DNA from: Pirellulaceae bacterium
GTDB lineage: Bacteria; Planctomycetota; Planctomycetia; Pirellulales; Pirellulaceae
Assembly: GCA_019636375.1 (NCBI GenBank)
Contig: JAHBXS010000001.1
Span: 124,001 to 188,000 of the forward strand
Length of the DNA stretch: 64,000 bases
Reading direction: 5' to 3'
Part shown: positions 15,418 through 24,367 of the stretch, piece after piece
Position numbering within the stretch: the first letter of the stretch is position 1
Layout: each line of letters starts with the position of its first letter
Made by a program: the position numbers and the translations under genes
The notes under the pieces: generated by a model
The model's database searches: none
Seen by the model: only the letters and a program-made list of their open reading frames with translations
What the model was told of the DNA's origin: nothing

Positions 15418-16635
15418 ATGAAAAAAAGTTGCGTTTTGGCTTATTCTGGCGGCTTAGATACCAGTGTGATTTTGGGCTGGTTGATGGAAAAAGGCTACGA
15501 AGTTCACGCTGTTTACGTTGACCTTGGGCAACCATGCGAAGACCGCCAGGCGATTCTCGACAAGGCCCGCAAGATTGGTGCGGCTTCGGCAGAAATCATC
15601 GACGCTCGCGAAGAACTTTGCCGCGACTTCGCGTTTCCAGTGATGCAGTTCCAAGCCAAATACGAGGGGATTTATCTGCTCGGAACTTCAATTGCACGAC
15701 CGCTGATCTCCAAATGTTGTTTGCAATACGCTCGCCAAGTAGGGGCCAATGTGTATGCTCACGGAGCGACGGGCAAGGGGAACGATCAATGTCGTTTTCA
15801 ATTGGCCGCCGAGGCTCTCGAGGCCAATGTGCAACTGTTGGCTCCTTGGCGAATGGAAGAGTTCCGAGCAGCCTTCCCTGGGCGGAACGAGATGATCGCG
15901 TATTGCGAAAGGCATAACATTCCAATTAAGGCCACGGCGAAAAAGCCCTACAGCAGCGACGAAAATGTCTTGCATATTAGCTATGAGGCAGGTGAGTTGG
16001 AGCGACTCGATGTCAGCGGGGTGAAGTTGGTTGAATTCGGAATGACCGTTGCCCCCCAAGACGCTCCGGAGAATGGCGAGTCCGTTACGCTCGATTTTGA
16101 AGCGGGAATTCCCGTCGCCGTGAATGGCGAACGTCTTTCGGCATTGGGAATAGTTCAAACGCTCAATCAAATTGGTGGTCGACATGGAATCGGACGGATC
16201 GATATGGTCGAAAATCGTTTTGTTGGGATGAAGAGTCGCGGCGTTTACGAAGCACCGGGAATGACCCTTTTGTACAATGCTCACCGCTATGTCGAACAGT
16301 TGACCATGGACCGTGATTTGATGCACTTGCGAGATCGACTTGCTCCAGAAGTGGCGGAGATGGTTTATTATGGTTTCTGGTACCATCGCAAGTTTGACGC
16401 TTTGCTCGCCTTCAATCGAGAGGCACAGAAAGATGTCAATGGATCGGTAACGCTTGACCTTTACAAAGGGAACATAGACATTGCTGCGAGGTCCAGCCCC
16501 AACAGTCTGTACGACGAGGCCATCGCGACCATGGAAGGTGGCGGTTCCTACAACCAAACGGACGCCGAAGGTTTCTTGCGCATTCAGGGCCTCCCCAGTC
16601 GCGTCCAGGCCCGAGTCGCTCCTCGCGGCTATTAA
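15418..16635 (+). CDS. argG: Argininosuccinate synthase
   Basis: 405 residues from ATG 15418. The frame extends upstream to 15349 but family N-termini begin at MKKSCVLAYSGGLDTS, which carries the PP-loop. Other signatures are YEGIYLLGTSIARPLI, AHGATGKGNDQ and the citrulline/aspartate-binding stretch KKPYSSDENVLHISYEAGELE. It ligates citrulline and aspartate with ATP in arginine synthesis. The gene stands alone; a 21-bp perfect inverted repeat lies just downstream. Length and motifs are complete. Confidence 0.97.
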   Translation: MKKSCVLAYSGGLDTSVILGWLMEKGYEVHAVYVDLGQPCEDRQAILDKARKIGAASAEIIDAREELCRDFAFPVMQFQAKYEGIYLLGTSIARPLISKCCLQYARQVGANVYAHGATGKGNDQCRFQLAAEALEANVQLLAPWRMEEFRAAFPGRNEMIAYCERHNIPIKATAKKPYSSDENVLHISYEAGELERLDVSGVKLVEFGMTVAPQDAPENGESVTLDFEAGIPVAVNGERLSALGIVQTLNQIGGRHGIGRIDMVENRFVGMKSRGVYEAPGMTLLYNAHRYVEQLTMDRDLMHLRDRLAPEVAEMVYYGFWYHRKFDALLAFNREAQKDVNGSVTLDLYKGNIDIAARSSPNSLYDEAIATMEGGGSYNQTDAEGFLRIQGLPSRVQARVAPRGY

Positions 16636-16675
16636 CACGATCACGCGAACAGTTTTGAAAAACCTTTGACTAAGC

Positions 16676-16773
16676 GCCTATCCCAAAAGGGGTCAGGCCG
16701 TCTACGGCTAGGCAGCAAAAAAACGTTAAATTTCGCTTAGCGTCCAAAGGGTCTGACCCCTTTTGGGATAGGC
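16676..16773. repeat. 21-bp perfect inverted repeat pair downstream of argG
   Basis: GCCTATCCCAAAAGGGGTCAG at 16676-16696 is exactly complementary to 16753-16773, with 56 bp between. Each arm also carries the small palindrome CCCAAAAGGG or CCCCTTTTGGG. It could fold as a long stem after argG, but no T-tract follows, so a mobile MITE/REP-like element is more likely than a terminator. Confidence 0.8.
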
Positions 16774-16906
16774 TCTAAAATCAGGTGATAGATCAAGGCC
16801 TAATTAACGTCAAAATCTTTCAGAACCAGTTTTCCGTCGTTCAACAATTGTTGTCCGCATTTCGAACTGCAGAACTCCAGTTCTTAAATTGGGCTGACTT
16901 GCCAAT

Positions 16907-17398
16907 TTATTGCGATCGTTGCTCTGGAAAAAGAAGATTTTCAGGAACGTCCCAACCATACCAGATCACGAAGGCTCCGGTAAAAAGACCACCGACCATA
17001 CCTAGCACCGTTCCGATCAAGGAACCGAAAATCATCGATTCAATCCACAAGTCGCCCAAGCCAACCCCGACCCCAAAGAGAGCCGCCAACACGCCGAACA
17101 TCAGGCAAGTCGCAACAAAGCCCACGCAACTCGCGAAATAAGCAACGAGCACCAGACTCAACGACTTAATCGCGACGATCGAAGTCTGGGCAACCGACAG
17201 AGTTTTGTCCTCTTGGCGAAATTTATCTTGAGCGATAATCGTGCGGAGGACTACCGGAGTACCGATCAACAGTAGCGCCATCGCCCCTTGTTCGGACCAA
17301 CGAAAACAGGCGAGATAGACTCCTACAATCGTCACTGCCAAAAACAGGTGTGAGAGTGAAAAGCTCGCGCGGTTCCAAATTCCGGAAGTCAGTTTCAT
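16907..17398 (-). CDS. Hypothetical membrane protein downstream of tsaB
   Basis: 163 residues from ATG 17398, overlapping the tsaB stop by four bases (ATGA), so it is translationally coupled. Four membrane helices are evident: LSHLFLAVTIVGVYLACF, GAMALLLIGTPVVLR, a long one around LVLVAYFASCVGFVATCLMF, and a last around MIFGSLIGTVLGMVGGLFTG. No catalytic motif is seen and I do not recognise the family. The tight coupling suggests co-expression, not a tRNA role. Confidence 0.8.
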   Translation of the reverse strand: MKLTSGIWNRASFSLSHLFLAVTIVGVYLACFRWSEQGAMALLLIGTPVVLRTIIAQDKFRQEDKTLSVAQTSIVAIKSLSLVLVAYFASCVGFVATCLMFGVLAALFGVGVGLGDLWIESMIFGSLIGTVLGMVGGLFTGAFVIWYGWDVPENLLFPEQRSQ

Positions 17399-18114
17399 TT
17401 CTGATCTTGGTTGCTCACTTCATTTTGTTGTTTTTCTTCGGCCGCACTGAGGCGAACGTACAGCGGGCTTAATTTCCACAAATCGTCAAACTCTTCACGC
17501 TCAGCGCGTTCCTTCGCGAGTTCTGCGACAGTCCTTGCCCACGGAAGCCAGTTTTCTTCATTGCATAAATTTGCTGTCGTGTGCTGTGAGACCAACTTTA
17601 TTCCTGTTCCTGCCACCACGTCGCACGGCGCGAGTTTGGTTTCCCACTCGATAGGGTCGAGAATTAATGTCTCCGATTTGTTCATCGCCAGTTTTTCATC
17701 ATCCTTTGTAATCTCGTAGGCGGTCACAAAAAGTTGTCGCCGTTGAGCGTCCGTGAGTACCCAAATTTTTTTAGCTTGTCGTTGCCGTGCCTCCTCGAGA
17801 TTTTGACGTGCGACAATATCGTGCGTCGGGATTGCGACCAACCGACACTGCGTGACATAGGACCAAGTTTTCGCCGTGACGCAAGCGATCCTGAGACTTG
17901 TAAACGAACCAGGCCCGATTGTTAGTGCCAAAATATCGATTTGGTCGGGCTTCAAATTGGCAGCCTGCAAAGCTTCGCCCAAAAAAGGGGTTAACGCCGA
18001 AGTTGAAGTCCGCACTTCGGTTGGGTTTATGGCCCTTTCGAAGCAGATTTGATTGTCGATCGTAATGGCCACCTCCAATCGTTTGGAGGATGCCTCCATG
18101 GCTAATATTCGCAA
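17395..18114 (-). CDS. tsaB: tRNA threonylcarbamoyladenosine biosynthesis protein TsaB
   Basis: 239 residues from TTG 18114, chosen because the family starts K-I-L-A-I-D-T-S and here LRILAMEASSKRLEVAI follows directly, with AGAGGGGG upstream. The frame is open to 18225, but the extra residues do not look like TsaB. Signature LALTIGPGSFTSLRIACVTAKTW (about residue 62 on) is clear. TsaB is the inactive ASKHA partner that, with TsaD and TsaE, attaches threonylcarbamoyl to A37 of tRNA. The threonylcarbamoyl-AMP synthase is encoded at 39630. Confidence 0.9.
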   Translation of the reverse strand: MRILAMEASSKRLEVAITIDNQICFERAINPTEVRTSTSALTPFLGEALQAANLKPDQIDILALTIGPGSFTSLRIACVTAKTWSYVTQCRLVAIPTHDIVARQNLEEARQRQAKKIWVLTDAQRRQLFVTAYEITKDDEKLAMNKSETLILDPIEWETKLAPCDVVAGTGIKLVSQHTTANLCNEENWLPWARTVAELAKERAEREEFDDLWKLSPLYVRLSAAEEKQQNEVSNQDQK

Positions 18115-18518
18115 CTTCCCCCCTCTTAATTGGCAACTTGTGGTAAAATATTTCGACCAGCGGAGCTTGGAAAATGTCGTTCGTGTTAGCCGGGAAACGG
18201 GGAAGAAGCCCCTGTCATCGGCCAACTCCGACGGCTAACAATGGAAAATTTCGGCCCATGTATCGGAGCAAAAGAATCAGTCCATGTCCGGGGCCGATAA
18301 AAGTTTACCATTTTTACGGTCAGTTAGATTGCAGGGAATTTGACTGATTTTTAAACTATTGTTGGTCACGTCGTGCAGGAGGCCTGCGTTACAACCCTCT
18401 TCGGTCATGGTTTTTGACTCCAATGCCGAACAAGTAAAGATCGTTTGAAAAAATTGAGTCGAAAATTTCGCGATAAAACGGAATTCGACAACACAATAAT
18501 CGAAAGGCAACCCCGGTA

Positions 18519-19277
18519 GTGAAACGCGCTCTCATCAGCGACATCCATGGCAACGCGGAAGCTCTCGAAGCAGTTCTAGCACACATTCGCGGCCAAGGCG
18601 TCGACCAAATTTTTTGTTTGGGAGACATCATCGGCTATGGCCCCGATCCGTTGTTTTGCCTTGACACGATCATGAAGGTGGCCGATCTGACGATCTTGGG
18701 TAATCATGATCAAGCTGCTTTGTTTGACCCGCCTGGATTCAATCCTGTGGCTCTCAGAGCGATCATGTGGACACGCGGGCAATTAGAAAACGACCGTCGC
18801 GACATGCAAGTCTCTGACGCCCGCTGGGATTTTCTGGGGGAGTTGCCACGCCGCCACGACGAGGGTGCCTTCTTGTTCGTTCACGGTAGCCCAAGGGACC
18901 CCACCAATGAATACGTGTTTCCAGAACACATCTACGAACCCGTTCGAATGCAAGCCTTGTTTCAGCGAGTCGAAAAATATTGCTTTCAGGGGCATACCCA
19001 CATTCCCGGAATTTTTACGGAGGGGGGAAAGTTCTTGACGCCCGCCACGCTCGGAGGTGTTTACGAACTGGGCGAAGAAAAAATGATGATCAACGTCGGC
19101 AGCGTTGGGCAACCCCGCGACGAAGACCCCCGGGCTTGTTACGTCGTGCTTGACACGGACCTAAATTCAGTGACTTTTCACCGTGTTGAATACGACGTTC
19201 AAGCGACTCGCAAGAAAATTCTGGGCCTTCCGGAACTCGACAATATGCTCGGCGAGCGATTGGTAACGGGACGCTAA
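18519..19277 (+). CDS. Metallophosphoesterase, copy 1
   Basis: 252 residues from GTG 18519, with GAAAGG upstream. Calcineurin-like (YfcE/MJ0936-type) phosphodiesterase: metal-binding motifs SDIHGN (Asp8, His10), GDIIGYGP, GNHD, VHGSP and GHTH all present. The central FDPPGF...WTRGQLE and [10 protein letters not shown] stretches define a subgroup. Substrate unknown; relatives act on phosphodiesters or cyclic nucleotides. It is followed after 33 nt by a close paralogue, so the pair is a tandem duplication. Confidence 0.9.
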   Translation: MKRALISDIHGNAEALEAVLAHIRGQGVDQIFCLGDIIGYGPDPLFCLDTIMKVADLTILGNHDQAALFDPPGFNPVALRAIMWTRGQLENDRRDMQVSDARWDFLGELPRRHDEGAFLFVHGSPRDPTNEYVFPEHIYEPVRMQALFQRVEKYCFQGHTHIPGIFTEGGKFLTPATLGGVYELGEEKMMINVGSVGQPRDEDPRACYVVLDTDLNSVTFHRVEYDVQATRKKILGLPELDNMLGERLVTGR

Positions 19278-19310
19278 TCGGAAAATCGTCAAAAGAAAGA
19301 GCACGCCTCA

Positions 19311-20072
19311 ATGATTTCATCTGCCGCCAAACCGATTGCAATCATCAGCGACATTCACGGAAACCTCGAAGCGTTGCAAGCAGTCCTCGCTCACATTGCC
19401 AGCCAAGGGATCGAAACGATTTATTGCCTGGGTGACGTCGTCGGCTATGGCCCCAACCCACGCGAATGCGTTGAGCATTGTTACGGGATGCAGTTATGCC
19501 TGCTCGGCAATCACGACAACGGAGCGCTGTTTGACCCGGACGGCTTTAGCAGCGGTGCCGAAAAAGCTATTTTTTGGACTCGCCGTCAACTTGAGGATCA
19601 GAGCCGATCAGGAATGCAGGAACGCTGGGCATTTTTAGCGAGGTTGCCACGAACCCATCGCGACGGTGACTTGATGTTTGTTCATGGTTCACCCCGCAGC
19701 CCGTTAAACGAATACGTTTTTCCGGAAGATATCTACAATCAACGCAAGATTGAACGCATCTTTTCTTTCATTCAAAAGTTTTGCTTCCAAGGTCACACAC
19801 ACGTTCCAGGGGTTTTTACGGAGAATTGCCGTTTCTATTCCCCTTCGGAAATCGGCGACACGTATGAGCTTAGCGACCAAAAGCTCATGATCAACGTTGG
19901 GAGTGTCGGGCAACCACGCGATGGAGACTCGCGGAGTTGTTATGTAACGTTGAACGGAACAACCGTCAGATTCCATCGAGTCCAATACGACGCAGAAGCG
20001 ACCTGTCGGAAAATCTTAGCGATTCCTGAATTGGACGAGTTTTTTGGCAATCGATTACTTCAAGGCAAATAG
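19311..20072 (+). CDS. Metallophosphoesterase, copy 2
   Basis: 253 residues from ATG 19311 ([23 protein letters not shown]). Full motif set: [27 protein letters not shown]. It aligns with copy 1 along the whole length (shared [52 protein letters not shown]), so it arose by tandem duplication. Its 3' end overlaps the earliest in-frame start of the yidC frame. Two divergent copies kept intact suggest distinct substrates or partners. Confidence 0.9.
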   Translation: MISSAAKPIAIISDIHGNLEALQAVLAHIASQGIETIYCLGDVVGYGPNPRECVEHCYGMQLCLLGNHDNGALFDPDGFSSGAEKAIFWTRRQLEDQSRSGMQERWAFLARLPRTHRDGDLMFVHGSPRSPLNEYVFPEDIYNQRKIERIFSFIQKFCFQGHTHVPGVFTENCRFYSPSEIGDTYELSDQKLMINVGSVGQPRDGDSRSCYVTLNGTTVRFHRVQYDAEATCRKILAIPELDEFFGNRLLQGK

Positions 20073-20169
20073 CTCACGCCGCTCAGATACTTGCGAGCCC
20101 CGCCAAAACCCCCTAAATTCCGGCGAAATGCGGCAAAATCCCCTTTGCAAAGTCGCTCGAATATCGACA

Positions 20170-22776
20170 ATGGGGGAACTGTCGCGACATGCTTTTAGTG
20201 GTTTCATTTTAGTCCCTTTTAACAGACTGGTTTTCACCGTGCCCCGTTGGCCAAATTGCCTTAATCCGTTGACATTTTTATTCACGGCATTTCTGATCAG
20301 TTTGGCGGTCTCGTCGAGCTATGCCGCATCATCGGCAATCGCCTTAGGCTATATCGTTCAGGAGCCAAATGAATCAACTGGAGTAGATCAAACTGATCAA
20401 TCGCCGATCACAACAGATCCGCAAGCAATCGACCAATCCGACGAACTCGCCACTCTGCCCACTGAAAATTCCGTCGTTGCCGAACAACTCGTAACCCTGG
20501 GCTCGTTGAACTCCGATGGCAAACACCGCTATCTGGCGACCTTCAGCACTCGCGGTGCTACCCTGGTTCGTTTGGAATTAAACGCTCGCGATCACCGAGG
20601 AAATTATGTCTATCGTGACCTCGAGCATTTTGGCGGTTACTTGGGCAAACTCGAATTGACGACAACGACCGATGGACTCCGTGTCGGCTGCGCTGGCGAG
20701 GGTACTCCCGTTGCAGTTTCCGGAATTCGTGCGGGTGACTTTTTGCGGAAGTTTAACGACGTTCCCATTACTTCACGTTCGGACTTTCGCGAACTCCTCA
20801 AGAAGACTAAAACCGGTGAAGTCGTTCGAATCGAGTATGTCCGAGAGGGTTCTGGCGGTTCTCTTGAAACAAAGGTGGCTGAAGTCACTATCTCTGATCA
20901 ACCCCTGGAAATGCTGGCCCGCGAAGTTGACTTTGTTGGTGAAGGCATCTCAAGTCCTCCCAGCTTCCGCGCTCAATTGCGTGCAATTAAGTCGGAAAAA
21001 GAATGGGTTCCGCTCGACCCTCAGATGATGACAGGAGTGTGGGAGTTTGAGAAACGTCGTGAGAATGGGAACGATATCATCGACTTCCACTACAACATCT
21101 CGGAAAAGGCGGCAGAAGAATTTGGCCTTGTTGGTCCGATCAAAATGACCAAACGATTCTCGCTGCCAATCCTGTCCGAAGAGCAAGTTCGCGATTTGAC
21201 TGATCGCAGTTTCGACGTCAAATTTGAAGTGATCGTTCAAGCCCCTACCTCGACAACTGAGCAAATGATCGGTCTCGAAATTAACGGACCGACCGGAGCC
21301 ACGACGGAGGGATGGTGGTACCAAAACAAAATTCACGGTTCAACCACGGCCTTGTTTTACATCGCGGGAGCAAGGGACATCGTGAGTTCTACGGCCTATA
21401 ATCCGTATAAATTCAAGGGCTGCCCTCAGATTGTCGACGACACGTTAAAGACAAGCCGAGTCCAATTCATTATCGACCCGCCGTTGCACCAAGGGGCCGA
21501 CCCTCGTAAAAATGAACTCAAATTCCTCAGCGTTGATACTCAGTATTTCAACCTGTCTTTACTGCCCGTTCAGGCCGAAACCAATTCGGAAGAAACCTAT
21601 CAGTGCTATAGTGCCATCGCATACGCGGCGTCCTCGCCGATCACGCGAGCGAACGCACGTTACGCTCGCCAAGTGGACTGTTCGTTTGTCCTCTTTGACC
21701 AACTGATAATCCCCGCCGGGGGAGAGTATCGCCAACAATTCGAGATCTTCGCCGGGCCCAAAAAGTCGGCCCTGCTTTCCAAGTATGGACTTGAAAACAC
21801 TCGCGTTTTTGGCTGGTTCGGTTGGTTCTCACAATTTTTATGCTGGTTATTGTCTGTACTTTATTGGGTCACCTTTAAAACCAGTTACGGCTTGGCGATT
21901 ATTTTGTTGACGGTCATCGTGCGAATGGCGATTTATCCGTTGAGTCGCAAGGCGGCGATGAACGCGCAAATGATGCAATTGTTCGCCCCAGAACTGAAGG
22001 CAATTGCAGAAAAATACAAAGACGACTTGGAAAAACGAGGACTCGCCCAGCGAGAGCTTTTCCGCAAATACAAATATAATCCAGCGGCGGGATGTCTCCC
22101 GGCTTTTCTGCAAATTCCAATTCTCATCGGTCTGTACAAGGGACTTTCGGTCGACATCGCTTTGAGGGACCAGTCCCTAATTCCGGGCCTGTCATGGTGT
22201 TCGAATTTGGCTGCACCTGACAAGTTGTTCTATTGGAAGGATTACTTGTGGTCGTTTTTGGGAAATGAAACTGGATGGCTCGGCCCTTACTTTAATATCC
22301 TCCCGATCATCACGATCGTCCTGTTTCTAATTCAACAAAAGATGTTCATGCCACCACCGACCGACGAACAGCAACGGATCACTCAAAAAATCATGACCTA
22401 CATGATGGTGTTCATGGGGGTTTTGTTCTTCAAGGTGCCAGCCGGTTTGTGCGTGTATTTCATCACATCGAGCACCTGGGGGATCATCGAGCGAAAACTC
22501 CTCCCCAAGCCGACCCTCCCCGAAGATCGTGTTAAAGAAATCCAATCCGGTTTCTCGTCCCAAAAAGGTTCGGCGTCACCGGAGCCAAAAATTAACCCGC
22601 GAGACCAACGCGGTGAACGCTCGAAAGGCACGGAGAGCACCGGTGGAGGTGGATTCTTCGATCGTCTTCGTGAGGCTGTGGAAGCCGCCCAAAAGAAAAA
22701 TGCAACTATCGTATCGCCGGAAAAAGAACGTGAAAATCGTGAGCGGCGAAAATCTCGCAATCGCAAACGCTCGTAA
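20170..22776 (+). CDS. yidC: Membrane protein insertase YidC with PDZ-like insertion
   Basis: 868 residues if ATG 20170 is used; ATG 20128 or a later GTG before PRWPNCLNPLTFLF remain possible, as no ribosome site decides. Order: N-terminal membrane anchor (LTFLFTAFLISLAVSSSYA), a linker, the large periplasmic domain and then the conserved 60-kDa insertase core (about 547-787). The core has FKTSYGLAIILLTVIVRMAIYPLSRK with its conserved Arg, the cytoplasmic KYKDDLEKRGLAQ hairpin and three further helices. Inside the periplasmic domain (about 157-240) VSGIRAGDFLRKFNDVPITSRSDFRELL is PDZ-like. The basic C-terminal tail suggests ribosome binding. mnmE follows after 2 nt. Confidence 0.93.
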   Translation: MGELSRHAFSGFILVPFNRLVFTVPRWPNCLNPLTFLFTAFLISLAVSSSYAASSAIALGYIVQEPNESTGVDQTDQSPITTDPQAIDQSDELATLPTENSVVAEQLVTLGSLNSDGKHRYLATFSTRGATLVRLELNARDHRGNYVYRDLEHFGGYLGKLELTTTTDGLRVGCAGEGTPVAVSGIRAGDFLRKFNDVPITSRSDFRELLKKTKTGEVVRIEYVREGSGGSLETKVAEVTISDQPLEMLAREVDFVGEGISSPPSFRAQLRAIKSEKEWVPLDPQMMTGVWEFEKRRENGNDIIDFHYNISEKAAEEFGLVGPIKMTKRFSLPILSEEQVRDLTDRSFDVKFEVIVQAPTSTTEQMIGLEINGPTGATTEGWWYQNKIHGSTTALFYIAGARDIVSSTAYNPYKFKGCPQIVDDTLKTSRVQFIIDPPLHQGADPRKNELKFLSVDTQYFNLSLLPVQAETNSEETYQCYSAIAYAASSPITRANARYARQVDCSFVLFDQLIIPAGGEYRQQFEIFAGPKKSALLSKYGLENTRVFGWFGWFSQFLCWLLSVLYWVTFKTSYGLAIILLTVIVRMAIYPLSRKAAMNAQMMQLFAPELKAIAEKYKDDLEKRGLAQRELFRKYKYNPAAGCLPAFLQIPILIGLYKGLSVDIALRDQSLIPGLSWCSNLAAPDKLFYWKDYLWSFLGNETGWLGPYFNILPIITIVLFLIQQKMFMPPPTDEQQRITQKIMTYMMVFMGVLFFKVPAGLCVYFITSSTWGIIERKLLPKPTLPEDRVKEIQSGFSSQKGSASPEPKINPRDQRGERSKGTESTGGGGFFDRLREAVEAAQKKNATIVSPEKERENRERRKSRNRKRS

Positions 22777-22778
22777 AC

Positions 22779-24275
22779 ATGCTGGACCTCACGACCCACG
22801 ATACAATTGCCGCTGTCGCCTCGGCACCGGGAGCTGCGTCTCGCGGAGTTATTCGAGTATCCGGCCCTGATGTCGCCAGGTGTTTATCAGCGATTTCCTC
22901 GGCGAGAGAACAGATCGATGTATGCTGCTTGTCACGGGTGCCAGCGTGCTTCTCTACGAGTTTGCGTATTGATGGTGCTCGGCAGGTGCCTGCGGAAGTC
23001 TTGTTCTGGCCAACCTCCGCATCGTTTACGCGGCAGCCTGCCGCTGAAATTCATACCTTTGGTTCACCCCCGATTCTGGATTTGATTCTCCAGCAATTGT
23101 TTCGTGCAGGCGCTCGGGGAGCACGACCGGGAGAATTCACCCTCAGGGCGTTTTTAGGAGGCCGGATCGATTTGACTCAAGCGGAGGCGGTAATCGCTGC
23201 CATTGATGCTGTTGACGAAAAGAACTTTTTTCAAGCAATTTCTCAACTCGCTGGCGGATTAGCAAATCCATTGACGAAGTTAAGGTCTGAATTGCTTGAC
23301 TTGTTGGCTGACATCGAAGCCGGGCTCGATTTCGTTGATGAAGACATTTCGTTCGTCTCGCAAGAAACCATCGAACAAGTCTTATCTCAAGCACTTGCCG
23401 ATTTGCGACAACTTAGAGCCCAGCTCGAAAAACGCCAAGAGCATCGCGTCACGCCACGAGTTGTGCTGGCCGGTCGTCCAAATGCAGGGAAAAGCAGTTT
23501 ATTGAATCGGTTAGCTAACCAATGCCTAGCGATTGTCTCTCCCCAAGCAGGAACCACACGAGATTGTGTTTCAACAACGATCCAGCATAACGACTTTTCG
23601 ATCGAAATTGTCGACACCGCTGGTTTAACCGACGAAACGATTCAAGAGGACTCCGTTGTAATTGAAAATAGATTCATTGATCGCGAAGTGCAACGATTTG
23701 CTTCAACAGAACTTCAACGTGCAAATCTACTCCTGTGCTGCATCGACCCAAGCGATTTCCCTTCGCCGGCTGAATTGGCAAGCTGGTTAAGTCAACCGTC
23801 TTGCACTGCCATCTTGGTGATTACAAAATCGGATTTGAAACCATTCGTTTCGCCATGTGAAGGGGTGGAACGATTGACCAAGGAATTTGAACGATTGTCA
23901 GGTCAGGACTCGACTTTTCAGCAGCGGGCTAGGAACGCCCCAAGTTCTAAAGCGGACTTGCAGCATCAATTCGAAGTGAGTGCGGCTACTGGTCAGGGGA
24001 TCAATTCCCTATTGGATCGGATCGTTCAGAGTTTAACTGCCGATCGCGCCATGGCAGAGCACTTGCTGGACTGCGGCGTGAGGTGCCTAGAAGCGATCGA
24101 TCGAGCCTCCGAGGCTCTAATTGCTGCGAATAATTCGGCCGTAGAAAACCACGGCAATGAAATGGTCGCTACCGATTTACGTACCGCTCTCGACTCAATT
24201 GGCGAAATGACCGGAGCCGTTCATCATGATGAAGTTCTGGATCGCCTTTTTAGCCGCTTTTGTATTGGTAAGTGA
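22779..24275 (+). CDS. mnmE: tRNA uridine-5-carboxymethylaminomethyl modification GTPase MnmE
   Basis: 498 residues from ATG 22779, two bases after yidC, an order common in bacteria. N-terminal folate-binding domain (TIAAVASAPGAASRGVIRVSGP; LRAFLGGRIDLTQAEAV), G domain with GRPNAGKSS near residue 231, the switch region GTTRD, DTAGLTDE and TKSD, and a C-terminal helical domain ending FCIGK with the catalytic Cys. It acts with MnmG on wobble uridines. It is longer than the usual 450 residues, with extra sequence in the N-terminal domain and within the G domain after the DTAG motif. Confidence 0.96.
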   Translation: MLDLTTHDTIAAVASAPGAASRGVIRVSGPDVARCLSAISSAREQIDVCCLSRVPACFSTSLRIDGARQVPAEVLFWPTSASFTRQPAAEIHTFGSPPILDLILQQLFRAGARGARPGEFTLRAFLGGRIDLTQAEAVIAAIDAVDEKNFFQAISQLAGGLANPLTKLRSELLDLLADIEAGLDFVDEDISFVSQETIEQVLSQALADLRQLRAQLEKRQEHRVTPRVVLAGRPNAGKSSLLNRLANQCLAIVSPQAGTTRDCVSTTIQHNDFSIEIVDTAGLTDETIQEDSVVIENRFIDREVQRFASTELQRANLLLCCIDPSDFPSPAELASWLSQPSCTAILVITKSDLKPFVSPCEGVERLTKEFERLSGQDSTFQQRARNAPSSKADLQHQFEVSAATGQGINSLLDRIVQSLTADRAMAEHLLDCGVRCLEAIDRASEALIAANNSAVENHGNEMVATDLRTALDSIGEMTGAVHHDEVLDRLFSRFCIGK

Positions 24276-24367
24276 ATGAAACGGATTTCGATAAAAATTT
24301 GGTACAATGATATCGGACGTTGACCACTTGCCGCTTTAAATTTTGTCCCCATAAATTGACTTGGAAC

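Noticed and set aside
15688..16644. 318-residue minus frame opposite argG
   Set aside because: Antisense shadow of a highly conserved gene, without a recognisable domain.
16676..16773. Inverted repeat as argG terminator
   Set aside because: The loop is 56 bases and there is no T-tract; a repeat element fits better.
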